The translations under genes were made by a program, and so were the position numbers. A DNA stretch of 48,937 nucleotides, from the NCBI GenBank assembly GCA_016718875.1, contig JADKBL010000040.1, positions 1 through 48,937 on the forward strand, in the 5' to 3' direction. The notes under the pieces were generated by a model, which was not told the DNA's origin, made no database searches, and saw nothing but the letters and a program-made list of their open reading frames with translations. Position 1 is the first letter of the stretch, and each line of letters opens with the position of its first letter. Shown one piece after another: positions 34,904-44,605 of this stretch. Source of the stretch: Bacteroidota bacterium (GTDB lineage: Bacteria > Bacteroidota > Bacteroidia > Bacteroidales > VadinHA17).

Positions 34904-36772
34904 ATGAAGAAACTATTCCTTTTCTTTTTCATTTTTACAAGCGTTTGTTCATACGCTCAGAAAGAAGATAAGGCAGCTTATATCAGCAGGAATTACATCA
35001 AATCGGAACACTATATCCCGATGCGCGATGGTGTGAAACTTTTCACAACAGTATATGAGCCGGTGGATAAATCAAAAAAGCATCCGGTTATTATTACCAG
35101 GACCCCTTACTCACTCTCTCCTTACGGTGAAGACAAATATCCCCGCGGACTGGTGCCCTCAATGCTCTTTATAAAGGAAGGATACATAATTGTTTACCAG
35201 GATGTTAGGGGACGATGGATGAGTGAAGGTGAGTTTGTGGATGTACGCCCGTATATCTCTGAAAAAAAAGGAAAAAATGATATAGACGAAAGCAGCGACA
35301 CATATGATACTGTGGAATGGCTCTTGAAAAACCTCGAATCACACAATGGGAATGTTGGATTATATGGTATCTCCTATCCCGGATTCTATGCCTCAGCATC
35401 TCTTCCTGGTGCACATCCTGCAGTAAAGGCTGTTTCACCTCAGGCACCTGTAACCGATTGGTTCATAGGTGACGACTGGCATCATAATGGTGCATTTATG
35501 ATGATTGATGCTTTTATGTTTTACAGGGCATTTGGCAAGCCTCGTCCCGAACCAATCACCCCTGATAAAGGACCCACATCGTTCATATTCCCTACACAGG
35601 ATAATTACAAGTTTTTCCTGGAAATGGGTCCCCTTAAAAATGCAAAATTGAAATACTTTGGCGACACGCTGAAATTCTGGAATGACCTGATGAAGCATGG
35701 CACCTATGACGATTTCTGGAAAGCCAGGAACATCCGTCCACATTTAAAAAATATCAAACCTGCCACCCTTGTTGTAGGTGGTTTCTTTGATGCTGAAGAT
35801 TGCTGGGGTGCTCTGCATACCTATGAGGCACTTGAAAAACAGAACACCGGAAACGACAACTTCCTGACAATGGGACCATGGTATCACGGAGGATGGTCAG
35901 GCGGAACAGGCGGATGGTATGGAGATGTCCATGAGATATTGTGCGATATTAATCCTGAGATGAACAGTGCCACATGGTACCAGGAGAATGTAGAATTCCC
36001 ATTCTTTGAAAAATACCTGAATAACAAATCTGCAACTGTTCCTTCTGAAGCGATAATCTTTGAAACAGGATCTGACACCTGGAGGAAATATGAAACATGG
36101 CCACCTGCAAAAAGCTCTGCCAGGGTTCTTTTCCTTCATAAGGACGGATTATTAACTTTTACTGCCCCTAAAGAGCAGGAGGGCTACGATGAATTTATAA
36201 GCGATCCGGCAAAGCCTGTACCATATGATGATGGAATTCACCTTCAGAGGACACAAGCGTATATGAGGAATGACCAGAGGTTTGTATCAGGAAGGCCGGA
36301 TGTGATGGTATATCAGACTGCAATACTTGAAGAAGATATTGTACTTGCAGGACCTGTTATTGCTGACCTGATGGTTTCAACAACCGGTACTGATGCCGAC
36401 TGGATCGTCAAGCTGATAGATGTATTCCCTGACGATTATAAGGAACCTGCCACTGCAGATGAATCCTGCAAAATGGATGGTTACCAGATGCTGATACGTG
36501 GTGAGGTTATGAGGGGTAAATTCCGGAACAGTTTTGAAAAACCTGAACCATTCATTCCCGGTACTCCAACAAGAGTAAAATATCCTCTTCCTGATGTAGC
36601 ACATTGTTTCAGAAAAGGACACCGTATCATGATACAGATTCAGAGCTCATGGTTTCCGCTGGTAGACCGTAATCCACAGAAATTTGTTGATATCTACAAT
36701 GCCGATGAGAAGGACTTTCAGAAGGCTACTCACAGGATATACCATGATAAAACTAACACTAGTAACAATTAA
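34904..36772 (+). CDS. exported CocE/NonD-family hydrolase (X-Pro dipeptidase-like)
   Basis: A 622-residue exported enzyme (signal ends ...CSYAQ at 19). It has an alpha/beta-hydrolase domain with the nucleophile Ser157 in 'GLYGISYPGF', the aspartate in 'GGFFDAEDCWGALHTYE', the histidine in 'TMGPWYHGGW', and a C-terminal jelly-roll (about 400-600), the CocE/PepX-like order. Members cleave esters or amides; bacterial ones act on acyl esters, N-acyl-amides and X-Pro peptides. It lies 9 bases downstream of the beta-helix gene. Another candidate acyl or amide hydrolase of this region; substrate unknown. Confidence 0.85.
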   Translation: MKKLFLFFFIFTSVCSYAQKEDKAAYISRNYIKSEHYIPMRDGVKLFTTVYEPVDKSKKHPVIITRTPYSLSPYGEDKYPRGLVPSMLFIKEGYIIVYQDVRGRWMSEGEFVDVRPYISEKKGKNDIDESSDTYDTVEWLLKNLESHNGNVGLYGISYPGFYASASLPGAHPAVKAVSPQAPVTDWFIGDDWHHNGAFMMIDAFMFYRAFGKPRPEPITPDKGPTSFIFPTQDNYKFFLEMGPLKNAKLKYFGDTLKFWNDLMKHGTYDDFWKARNIRPHLKNIKPATLVVGGFFDAEDCWGALHTYEALEKQNTGNDNFLTMGPWYHGGWSGGTGGWYGDVHEILCDINPEMNSATWYQENVEFPFFEKYLNNKSATVPSEAIIFETGSDTWRKYETWPPAKSSARVLFLHKDGLLTFTAPKEQEGYDEFISDPAKPVPYDDGIHLQRTQAYMRNDQRFVSGRPDVMVYQTAILEEDIVLAGPVIADLMVSTTGTDADWIVKLIDVFPDDYKEPATADESCKMDGYQMLIRGEVMRGKFRNSFEKPEPFIPGTPTRVKYPLPDVAHCFRKGHRIMIQIQSSWFPLVDRNPQKFVDIYNADEKDFQKATHRIYHDKTNTSNN

Positions 36773-36782
36773 AGTATAACTG

Positions 36783-36817
36783 AATTCAAATAAAATTTGT
36801 AAATTAGAATTTGAATT
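36783..36817. terminator. A/T-rich inverted repeat after the CocE-like gene
   Basis: AATTCAAAT (36783-36791) and ATTTGAATT (36809-36817) are exact inverted arms, ten bases after the CocE-like stop codon. The stem is A/T only, so termination is weakly supported; it may just be chance in A+T-rich DNA. Confidence 0.35.
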
Positions 36818-36911
36818 AGTACAACCGGTGTAAATAATTTCCTGCCACCAAGGCTCAATTCACTTGAATTCAAAGATTCCGTTGAGATAAAATAAAAACA
36901 GCAACCAATCC

Positions 36912-38481
36912 ATGAAAACTTAAAAGCGACATCAAACCATTCGGAAAGTCAACCGGACTTAGCTCCAGACGTGGATTTATTTCTGCATGTGCAGCCTGCG
37001 GAGCATGTTTTGCCCTTAAGCCTGTATCTTTTCTTGGTGCAACACCATCAACCGGATCTGCTAAAAAACTTAAGATCAGGAATATCTATTCATTGCATGA
37101 GATAAAACAGAGCAAACCTGACTGGCCAAATGTAGGATTTGATTTTGCGCCATTCATTGAAAATACAAATGCAACCTTGCGGAATCAGTTCCCACATGAG
37201 TTTCTTTCATCGCTGGCTACCGGTCCGGCTGATGCAGAAAAAATAATTGCTGCAGATAAAAAAGAGAATATTGACGGATATATTGTATTCCAGATGAATT
37301 GCTGGAACCAGGTGGTGCAGACCGCAGCAAAATCAGGAAAACCGGTCCTCTATGTTGATTTTCAGTTCGGAGGCAGCGGAGGATTCCTTGTATATACCTC
37401 TGCATTCCTAAAAGAAAATGCACCCAATGTTGGATTTGTTGCCTCATCACGGACACAGGACCTTCTTGCAGCAGTAAGCTGTTTCGATATAATTGGCAAA
37501 GGAGGAACAACAGCCGAGTTTGTTACTGCAACAAGAACAGCCAGGCTTAATTCCACTCCAAAACCCGGAAGCCTTACCTGCAAACCAGATAATCTGAAAG
37601 CACTAAGCTCACGGGAATGCCAGGAGAAGAATAAAGAGTCGAGAATACTTGTCGCACGCGACCAGAATGCAGGACCTGCTGAATCTATTCTGGGTATCCC
37701 GGTTGAATATGTGTCATTTGCAGAGGTTAATAAAGCATGGGAAACGGCAGATAAGGATGAATCAGAAGCAGTTGTAAAAAAATGGAAGAAAGGGGCCTCT
37801 GAAATATCAGGTATTTCTGATGAGACACTTCAGACATCTGCAGCCATGTACCTGGGGATGAAATCTGTATTAAAGACCCATAATGCCAACGCCATCACCA
37901 TGAACTGTCTTGGAGGTTTCTATGGTGGCCACATTCATGCCTACCCCTGTCTCGGTTTCCATGAACTGCTCAATGACGGCCTTGTAGGTGCCTGCGAGGC
38001 AGATGTAAGATCAACTGCTACCATGGTCACCTTTACGAATATGACAGGCAGGCCGGGGTATATCTCCGATCCTGTTATTGATACTTCAAAACGACAGATC
38101 ATCTATGCACATTGTGTTGCCTCAAACAAGGCATTTGGCCCTGAGGGTCCTGTTAATCCTTTCACAATAATGACACATTCAGAAGACAGGCAGGGAGCTT
38201 CTGTCAGATCAGTTCTTCCGGTTGATTATATGACCACCACTCTTGAGGTAGATAGTTCTAAGAAAGAGATTCTTTTCCACCAGGCAAAAGCTGTAGGCAA
38301 TGATCCTGATGACAGGGCATGCAGAACCAAGATCTGCGGTGAACCTGTTGGTGATATCGAAAAGCTCTTCGGACAATGGTCTGCCTGGGGATGGCACAGG
38401 GTAACATTCTACGGAGATCTTAAGGACTCTGTTTTTGCATTTGCCGATTCTGTAGGCTGGAAAGTTGTGGAGGAGGCTTAA
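36912..38481 (+). CDS. exported FucI/AraA-like isomerase, N-terminus split by an apparent frameshift
   Basis: The main frame runs to 38481. Reading it back from the usual start near 37093, the frame stays open to 36916 and encodes 'FGKSTGLSSRRGFISACAACGACFALKP', a twin-arginine signal, but has no ATG. The ATG at 36912 (AAA ACT TAA) is one base out of frame: removing one T from ACTTAAAAGC gives MKTKSDIKPF followed by the signal. The body shows 'NCLGGFYGGHIHAYPCLGF' and 'GACEADVRST', typical of the L-fucose/L-arabinose isomerase fold. A cytosolic family with a Tat signal is unusual. Sequencing error, mutation or non-canonical initiation are all possible; the gene is otherwise intact. Confidence 0.72.
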
Positions 38482-38491
38482 AATTAAGGAT

Positions 38492-39565
38492 ATGAAAAAA
38501 ATACTAAATCTGCTTCTTTTAATTTTTCTGGTGATATCCTCAGCAGCAGGTCAGCAGAAGGACACGGTACAGTTTCATGACGGACAGGAGTTTACGATAA
38601 TCGGAAGGTTCCATACTGAAAAATCATACAGACGTTTTCCACCCAAGTATGAAAATACTTTACGTAAGGATGTATGGAACCTTGGTCAGCATTCTGCAGG
38701 TATCTCCATACGGTTCAGGTCCAACTCTCCGTTTATTGATGTCAAATGGGTGGTAATGAATGACGCTGTGATGGACCATATGCCATTTACAGGAATTAAG
38801 GGTATAGATCTCTATTCGATAGTTGATGGCAAATGGAAATATATAAGTACCGGAAGAGTAAAGGGAAAAAGGAATGAGTTCATGATGGTGAATAATGCCG
38901 GTGATAATTTCAGGGAATACCTGCTCAACCTTCCGCTGTATGATGGTACTGATACAGTATTGATTGGTGTCAGCAACACATCTTCAATAACATTACCGCA
39001 GGAAAATTACCTTACAGTCAAAAAGCCGGTAGTGTATTACGGCAGCAGTATTGCCCAGGGGGGCTGTGCTTCACGTCCTGGGATGCTGTTCACAAATATT
39101 CTTGCAAGAAAACTCGACAGGCCTTTTATAAACATGGGCTTCAGCGGAAACGGTACTTTTGACCTCTCTGTCGGGGATGCACTTTGTGAAACTGATGCAG
39201 CTCTTTATGTAATTGACTGCAATCCAAACACAAACAAAGAACAGATTTATGAACGTGCAGTTGAACTTGTAATGAAGCTGCACAGGGAGAGACCTGATGT
39301 ACCCATACTGTTTGTAGAGGCATTCCCCTATACTAACGGTTTTACAAAAGCTGAAGATTCAGGTAATACAAAAAAGAACCTGGAGCTTAAACGGGCCTAT
39401 GAGACTCTTAAGAGTTCCGGCATAAAGAATCTATATTACCGGAAAGGTGATGACCTCATAGGTTTTGATTATGAAGGTACCGTTGACGGTGTTCATCCTA
39501 ATGATATCGGCATGCTGCGGATTGCAGATGCTCTTGAACCAACTATCAGAAAACTTGTAAAATAG
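38492..39565 (+). CDS. exported SGNH/GDSL hydrolase with GxDLY N-terminal domain
   Basis: The ATG at 38492 is used rather than a TTG at 38465 because it starts a signal peptide (MKKILNLLLLIFLVISSAAG). Of 357 residues, about 25-170 form a beta-sandwich with the GxDLY motif at 104-108, and 175-355 an SGNH hydrolase: block I 'VYYGSSIAQGG' (nucleophile Ser186), block II 'NMGFSGNG', and block V 'DGVHPND' with Asp332 and His335. Such enzymes are carbohydrate O-acetyl or lipid esterases. It begins 10 bases after the isomerase stop codon, so it is probably cotranscribed with it. Confidence 0.87.
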   Translation: MKKILNLLLLIFLVISSAAGQQKDTVQFHDGQEFTIIGRFHTEKSYRRFPPKYENTLRKDVWNLGQHSAGISIRFRSNSPFIDVKWVVMNDAVMDHMPFTGIKGIDLYSIVDGKWKYISTGRVKGKRNEFMMVNNAGDNFREYLLNLPLYDGTDTVLIGVSNTSSITLPQENYLTVKKPVVYYGSSIAQGGCASRPGMLFTNILARKLDRPFINMGFSGNGTFDLSVGDALCETDAALYVIDCNPNTNKEQIYERAVELVMKLHRERPDVPILFVEAFPYTNGFTKAEDSGNTKKNLELKRAYETLKSSGIKNLYYRKGDDLIGFDYEGTVDGVHPNDIGMLRIADALEPTIRKLVK

Positions 39566-39577
39566 GGAGTCCGCCAA

Positions 39578-41854
39578 TTACTCTTTTTCAACAAGGAAAA
39601 TTGAATTATACGGCTTCAGGTTTATTTTCACAACTGTTGAAAATGAACCTGAAGTTTTATTTTCAGAATATCCTGTTTCAGCTTTCCTTATCTTTCCTGT
39701 ATGCGGATCCCATTCCTCTAACACGAGTTTGCCTCTGAGGGTTACTTCTGTCTGGATATTGCCCTTCCCCAGATTAGCAAGGAAATAGACATTCCTGTTA
39801 TCAATAACTTTATGAATATATTGGATATCAGGATTTAAAGGATAACTAACATCAAATTCAAGTCCTGAGCCATACATAACTTCCGAGATCCCCACTGCAT
39901 CAGGATCGGGCAGGAAGCAGGCCTTGCCCCCATTCTCATTTTCCTTCATCTCCCAGGCATCATCTTCAAGACCAGGGAATACAGATCTGATGAGACTGTC
40001 AACTTCCGTGTCCCTGCCGGTTTCACAAGACTTATGCGGAAGACGGGTAGTAAATACAACCATCCCTCCTGAATTATAGAAATCAACCGCTTTTTTAAGG
40101 TTGCTTAAAGAAACCATATAACAGGACGGGAAAAACAGTACACTGTAGCTTTCATTATTTGAACTGTTTTTAAGCTCAAGCCGGTTACCCGTTACTGAGC
40201 ATTTTTCATCCAGAACTTCAGGGTGGATATAGGTGAAATCGAGGCCGGCACCGTTCTGAAGCCAGCCGCCAATATCAACATAGTCGATCTTTGAGACGGC
40301 ATCATTGAAGAAGCTGTTTTCGGGATCGACCCATCCGTCAACATTGGCAGGACCTGTCTCTGTATAGAAATAATGATCGCCCAAAAGTGATTGAATGGGA
40401 TATAGCACTGCCACATCGGCCACATGTTTTCCATCAGCCTGTAAAATAACATTGAGCCTTGAGAGATAAGTTGTGTAAGCCTTCAGACTGTCGGCATAAA
40501 GCGGATTGCGGTATGAAAGCTCAGGCTTATAGGTCACTTTCGTATTATCATACCACACAGCATGAGGTATGAGCATGTTTATTCCCTTGGTATACTGGTC
40601 ATTTGCAATTGACCAGATATCATTCCAGGAGAGATCTCCGGGCTCACCATAATTCGGCATTGCTCCATAGGTCTCGGACATTACTAACTTCTTATCCCAG
40701 TTATATGCTGCTGAACTGAGAAGCTTGTAGAACCGTTCCGCATACCTGTAACCTCCTATCTTGTCAATCCCGGGAATCTCAAGATATTTGAATGATTTCA
40801 TAAGATCTCCTGCTCCGTTTGCAGGTATTATTGCCTCTTCAGGTGCATGGTGACCGGTAGCAGTTATTCCATGTGCCACTGACCATTCATTGACCACTTT
40901 TGTAAATCCCATTGAGTATAATTCCGAACGGAAGCCAAAGAGATAATTCCTGGCAGATTGTGTTTCCGGGCCGATATCATACCACATTGCCGGATAGAGA
41001 GTTACAGGGCTAAAACCGTATTTGTCACTGAATTTTTCATTGAACTGAGGTGTCCACATTCTGAACTGCGCATGAAACATGGAAGGCTCATCGAAAAATG
41101 TTCCGTAAATGACAGTTCCAAAATACTGTTTGAAACGCTCATAGTAAACATCATGAACCATGCCGGTGAATAATTCATTTGCTGCAGGATTCAGATAGTC
41201 GGCAACAGGATACCCGTCAAGTACACAGGTGAATATCATTATCTTCCATTTCCCGGCAGGGACATTCCATTTAATAGTTCCGTTATTTGAACTTTCACTT
41301 ATGTCTATCCTTTTATTATCAGCCAGATCCATTGCCACAACTCCCATCAGTTTTCCTTCAGGGATCTTATGTGAAAAAGCAACAGGTCCTTTTATATCAA
41401 TCTCCTCTTTATCAAGCCTTTGAATAGTCATATCGGGGTATTTCTGCTGAAAACGTGGTGTATCATCACCCTCAGTAAAGGCGCCCACCGATCCGCTGGG
41501 AAATCCGAACTCATCATAGAGACTGATTGTCATACCCAGTTCTTTTGCCTTCTCCAGCATGGTACCATACAGGTTAAGATAATCTTCAGACAGGTATTCA
41601 GGTCTGAAGTCTTTGCCGAAAGGAACAACCCCAAATCCTCCATAGCCGCATTCATCCCTCATTTTTTGCATCTGACTGGTCAGTACATCGGCAGTAACTG
41701 TGGTATTATTCCAGAAATAGAGTGGACGGGGCCAATATTGAATCTGCGGATTGCTGAACATCTCCTTTGACAAAGGCTGATCATCAGAAATGCATGAATG
41801 CAAAGACAAAATAATTGTAAAGCCCAGCAGAAGTGAATATTTAATTTTTTTCAT
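39578..41854 (-). CDS. GH106-like glycosidase (putative alpha-L-rhamnosidase), lipoprotein
   Basis: The ATG at 41854 opens a lipoprotein signal (MKKIKYSLLLGFTIILSLHSC); a TTG eight codons earlier is less likely. The remaining 740 residues resemble the GH106 fold: 'PLYFWNNTTVTADVLTSQMQKMRDECGYGGFGV', 'AKELGMTISLYDEFGFPSGSVG', and later 'SETYGAMPNYGEPGDLSW'. GH106 enzymes usually cleave alpha-L-rhamnosides with calcium; this one is somewhat shorter than the roughly 850-1000 residues of typical members, so it could be a neighbouring unclassified family. Its start is 42 bases from the divergent GH27 gene. Convergent 12 bases from the SGNH gene. Confidence 0.68.
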   Translation of the reverse strand: MKKIKYSLLLGFTIILSLHSCISDDQPLSKEMFSNPQIQYWPRPLYFWNNTTVTADVLTSQMQKMRDECGYGGFGVVPFGKDFRPEYLSEDYLNLYGTMLEKAKELGMTISLYDEFGFPSGSVGAFTEGDDTPRFQQKYPDMTIQRLDKEEIDIKGPVAFSHKIPEGKLMGVVAMDLADNKRIDISESSNNGTIKWNVPAGKWKIMIFTCVLDGYPVADYLNPAANELFTGMVHDVYYERFKQYFGTVIYGTFFDEPSMFHAQFRMWTPQFNEKFSDKYGFSPVTLYPAMWYDIGPETQSARNYLFGFRSELYSMGFTKVVNEWSVAHGITATGHHAPEEAIIPANGAGDLMKSFKYLEIPGIDKIGGYRYAERFYKLLSSAAYNWDKKLVMSETYGAMPNYGEPGDLSWNDIWSIANDQYTKGINMLIPHAVWYDNTKVTYKPELSYRNPLYADSLKAYTTYLSRLNVILQADGKHVADVAVLYPIQSLLGDHYFYTETGPANVDGWVDPENSFFNDAVSKIDYVDIGGWLQNGAGLDFTYIHPEVLDEKCSVTGNRLELKNSSNNESYSVLFFPSCYMVSLSNLKKAVDFYNSGGMVVFTTRLPHKSCETGRDTEVDSLIRSVFPGLEDDAWEMKENENGGKACFLPDPDAVGISEVMYGSGLEFDVSYPLNPDIQYIHKVIDNRNVYFLANLGKGNIQTEVTLRGKLVLEEWDPHTGKIRKAETGYSENKTSGSFSTVVKINLKPYNSIFLVEKE

Positions 41855-41856
41855 TA

Positions 41857-41864
41857 TATATTTG
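41857..41864 (+). promoter_or_regulatory. candidate -7 element for the GH27 gene
   Basis: TATATTTG in the 42-base divergent gap, 32 bases before the GH27 start codon. No TTTG is present at the right distance upstream, where the sequence is already the start of the neighbouring gene. Confidence 0.35.
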
Positions 41865-41896
41865 ATAATGTTTAGCAAACTAAAATACTTATAATC

Positions 41897-43156
41897 ATGG
41901 AATATGGATTAAGGTTCAGACATAGTTTTTTCAAAATAGTCCTGTTCCTGATATTTTTTCCTGCACAAAATTTTATTCAGGCTCAAACCAGTGCAGAAAT
42001 TGCCCCCACTCCTCCAATGGGCTGGAATACATGGCACTGTCTGAGAACTGAATTCAATGAAGCTGATATCAAAGGCATGGCTGATGCAATGGTCAGTTCA
42101 GGAATGAAAGATGCAGGTTATCAATATATTGTAATTGATGATGGATGGGTAACCAGCGCCCGTGACAAAAACGGTCATATAATAGTCGATTCCATAAAAT
42201 TTCCGAACGGGATTAAACCTGTGGCTGATTATGTACATAGTCTGGGCCTGAAATTTGGATTATATTCTGCTCCCGGATGCCTAACCTGCCAGAAACTTAT
42301 GGGCAGCTTTGGCTATGAGCAGACAGATGCGAATGATTATGCTGCCTGGGGTGTTGATTACCTTAAGTATGATCATTGCAATTACCCCAAAACAACGGAG
42401 GAAATGAAAAACACTTCGGAAGCTGATTGCAGGGCAGCATTTGAATTAATGCGCGATTGTCTGAAAAAAACAGGACGCCCTATTTTGTACAGTGTTCATG
42501 ATGTATGTACCAGGATCAATGGTGAAAATACCAGGGAAAATGCATTGCCATGGGTCAGATCAGTTGCTAACATGCACCGTACCAGTGATGATATAAAAGA
42601 CAACTGGGACAGGATGCTCTTCTGCCTTGAGACAACAGTTGATCTTTGGGAGTATGCAGGGCCGGGATACTGGAATGATCCGGATATGCTCGAAGTCGGA
42701 AATCTCACCAGGGAGAGGCTCTGGGGAGGTATTTCTCCAGTGAAAATGGTGCTTCATGAATACCAGTCACAATTCAGCATGTGGTGTATTGTTGCAGCAC
42801 CCCTGATTGCAGGTAATGATCTGAGAACAATGTCTACTGAGATAACTAAAATACTGACAAATAAGGAAGTAATTGCCATAAACCAGGATAAGCTGGGGAA
42901 GCAGGGAAGAAGAATAAGAGATGATGGTGAAATAGAAGTCTGGGCCAAAGAACTGGAAGGTAAAAAATATGCTGTTGCTCTGTTCAACAGAAGCAGTTCA
43001 GCTACCGATATTACAGTTGACTGGAAAGAACTTGGACTGAAAGGAAAGCATATGGTAAGAGATCTCTGGCTGCACGAAGACATTGGAAAGTTCAACAATA
43101 CCTTTACAGGAAAAAATATTCCTGGTCATGTTGCCATGGTTATACTTATAAACTAA
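41897..43156 (+). CDS. GH27 alpha-galactosidase
   Basis: A 419-residue exported enzyme (signal about 1-30). The GH27 signatures are clear: 'PPMGWNTWHC' (39-48), 'IVIDDGW' (78-84), 'LKFGLYSAPGCLTC', the nucleophile Asp159 in 'YLKYDHCN', an acid/base candidate Asp231 in 'MHRTSDDI', and 'GPGYWNDPDMLEVGN'. It removes terminal alpha-D-galactose (some members alpha-GalNAc). Length matches single-domain bacterial members with a C-terminal beta domain. The alpha/beta-hydrolase gene follows 6 bases later. Confidence 0.93.
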   Translation: MEYGLRFRHSFFKIVLFLIFFPAQNFIQAQTSAEIAPTPPMGWNTWHCLRTEFNEADIKGMADAMVSSGMKDAGYQYIVIDDGWVTSARDKNGHIIVDSIKFPNGIKPVADYVHSLGLKFGLYSAPGCLTCQKLMGSFGYEQTDANDYAAWGVDYLKYDHCNYPKTTEEMKNTSEADCRAAFELMRDCLKKTGRPILYSVHDVCTRINGENTRENALPWVRSVANMHRTSDDIKDNWDRMLFCLETTVDLWEYAGPGYWNDPDMLEVGNLTRERLWGGISPVKMVLHEYQSQFSMWCIVAAPLIAGNDLRTMSTEITKILTNKEVIAINQDKLGKQGRRIRDDGEIEVWAKELEGKKYAVALFNRSSSATDITVDWKELGLKGKHMVRDLWLHEDIGKFNNTFTGKNIPGHVAMVILIN

Positions 43157-43162
43157 AATATT

Positions 43163-44461
43163 ATGAAAAACAACAGAAGAAAATTCCTTAAAAATGCCGG
43201 GATGGCAGGTTTGGGTTTAGCCGGAACCGGATTTCTCAATGGTTCCTCTCTTCCAGATTTTGAATCTGTAATAGCTCCTTCAATTATTGAAAAAAATAAA
43301 AACAATATTATGACACAAAATGCAGACATAAGCTTAATAGGACAATATGGTAAATGGGCAACAACACTTGCCAACGATAAGATGCCTTCTCTTTCGTTCA
43401 GAAGAAAGGAGTTTACTGACCTGAGTAAATGGCATCCGGCTGCTGAAGCAAAGACAAGAGACAGGATCTCAATCCCGGATATTGGTCCTATGCCCGTGGT
43501 AACAGTCAAAAAACAATACACTTATGACGGTCTGCATATTGAAGAGCTGACATGGCAACTACCTTATGGCCGGCCAACAGATGCAATCCTGCTTAAGCCT
43601 GAAAATGCAAAAGGACCATTGCCCGGGATCCTTGCATTTCACGATCATGGTGGAAACAAGTACTTCGGAACCAGGAAGATAACCCGTACCGGCAGTGATC
43701 AGCACCCATTGATGAAGGAACATCAGACAAATTACTACAGCGGCAAAGCATGGGCAAATGAAGTGGCAAAAAGAGGTTATGTTGTGCTGGTATCTGATGC
43801 CTTTCCATTTGCAAGCCGGAGAGTATGGATGCAGGATGTACCTGAACAGCACAGGGAAGGACTTAATGACAACAATCCTGAAGATCCTAAGAACATAGCG
43901 GCATACAATGAATGGGCCGGCAAACATGAACATATAATGGCAAAATCGCTTTTCAGTGCCGGTACCACATGGCCGGGGGTATTTATGGCTGAAGACAAAA
44001 TAGCACTTGATATCCTTAGTTCCAGGAAAGATGTTATAAAAGATAAAATTGGCTGCGGAGGATTATCAGGAGGAGGCATGAGAACCGTATTTACCGGTGG
44101 CCTCGATCCCAGGATAAAATGTGCTGTCTGTGTCGGATTTATGACAACATGGAAAGATTTTGTCCTTAACAAGTCATTCACACACACATGGATGACATAT
44201 GTCCCGATATTGCCGAATGAACTCGATTTTCCTGAAATACTTGGACTCAGAGTACCGCTTCCTACACTTGTTCTGAATGATACGGATGACGATCTTTACA
44301 CAGTGCCCGAAATGAATGCGGCAGATAAGATCCTCAGCGAAGTCTATAAGAAAGCCGGCGCTTCAGACAAGTACAAATGCTCCTTCTACCCGGGCGAACA
44401 CAAGTTTGATGCTGCCATGCAGAAGGAGGCGTTTGACTGGTTTGACAAGTGGTTGAAGTAA
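43163..44461 (+). CDS. exported alpha/beta-hydrolase (dienelactone hydrolase / esterase-like)
   Basis: A 432-residue protein with a Tat-like lead (NNRRKFLKNAGMAGLGLAG). The hydrolase core has 'GILAFHDHGGNKYFG', the nucleophile elbow 'GCGGLSGGGMRT' with Ser302, an aspartate in 'LVLNDTDDDLYTVPE' and the final histidine in 'YPGEHKFD'. The fold is that of dienelactone hydrolase and of 4-O-methyl-glucuronoyl/acetyl-xylan esterase-like enzymes. It directly follows GH27, so de-esterification of the same glycan is likely. Substrate not known. Confidence 0.83.
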   Translation: MKNNRRKFLKNAGMAGLGLAGTGFLNGSSLPDFESVIAPSIIEKNKNNIMTQNADISLIGQYGKWATTLANDKMPSLSFRRKEFTDLSKWHPAAEAKTRDRISIPDIGPMPVVTVKKQYTYDGLHIEELTWQLPYGRPTDAILLKPENAKGPLPGILAFHDHGGNKYFGTRKITRTGSDQHPLMKEHQTNYYSGKAWANEVAKRGYVVLVSDAFPFASRRVWMQDVPEQHREGLNDNNPEDPKNIAAYNEWAGKHEHIMAKSLFSAGTTWPGVFMAEDKIALDILSSRKDVIKDKIGCGGLSGGGMRTVFTGGLDPRIKCAVCVGFMTTWKDFVLNKSFTHTWMTYVPILPNELDFPEILGLRVPLPTLVLNDTDDDLYTVPEMNAADKILSEVYKKAGASDKYKCSFYPGEHKFDAAMQKEAFDWFDKWLK

Positions 44462-44469
44462 GCACGGCC

Positions 44470-44481
44470 GGGGGGGGGGGG
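44470..44481 (+). repeat. run of 12 G residues
   Basis: An uninterrupted G12 tract 8 bases after the alpha/beta-hydrolase stop codon, followed by AAGGAGGG. Such a run is prone to slippage; it lies outside any gene. Confidence 0.85.
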
Positions 44482-44535
44482 AAGGAGGGCGCCACATCCC
44501 TTAAGATAAATTAAACCACCAGAACTTTTTCAGTT

Positions 44536-44590
44536 ACCGTTGGCTTCAGCCAACGGTTTAAGAAAGCCCGGATAAAAGGGCTTTAGCCCG
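44536..44590. repeat. REP-like hairpins between convergent genes
   Basis: ACCGTTGGCT (44536-44545) and AGCCAACGGT (44548-44557) are exact inverted arms, followed by AAAGCCC (44563-44569) and GGGCTTT (44578-44584), then AGCCCG. The pair of GC-rich hairpins resembles REP/RAYT-type elements. No RAYT transposase is in the window. Confidence 0.8.
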
Positions 44591-44605
44591 ACAAAAAAAC
44601 GGAAC

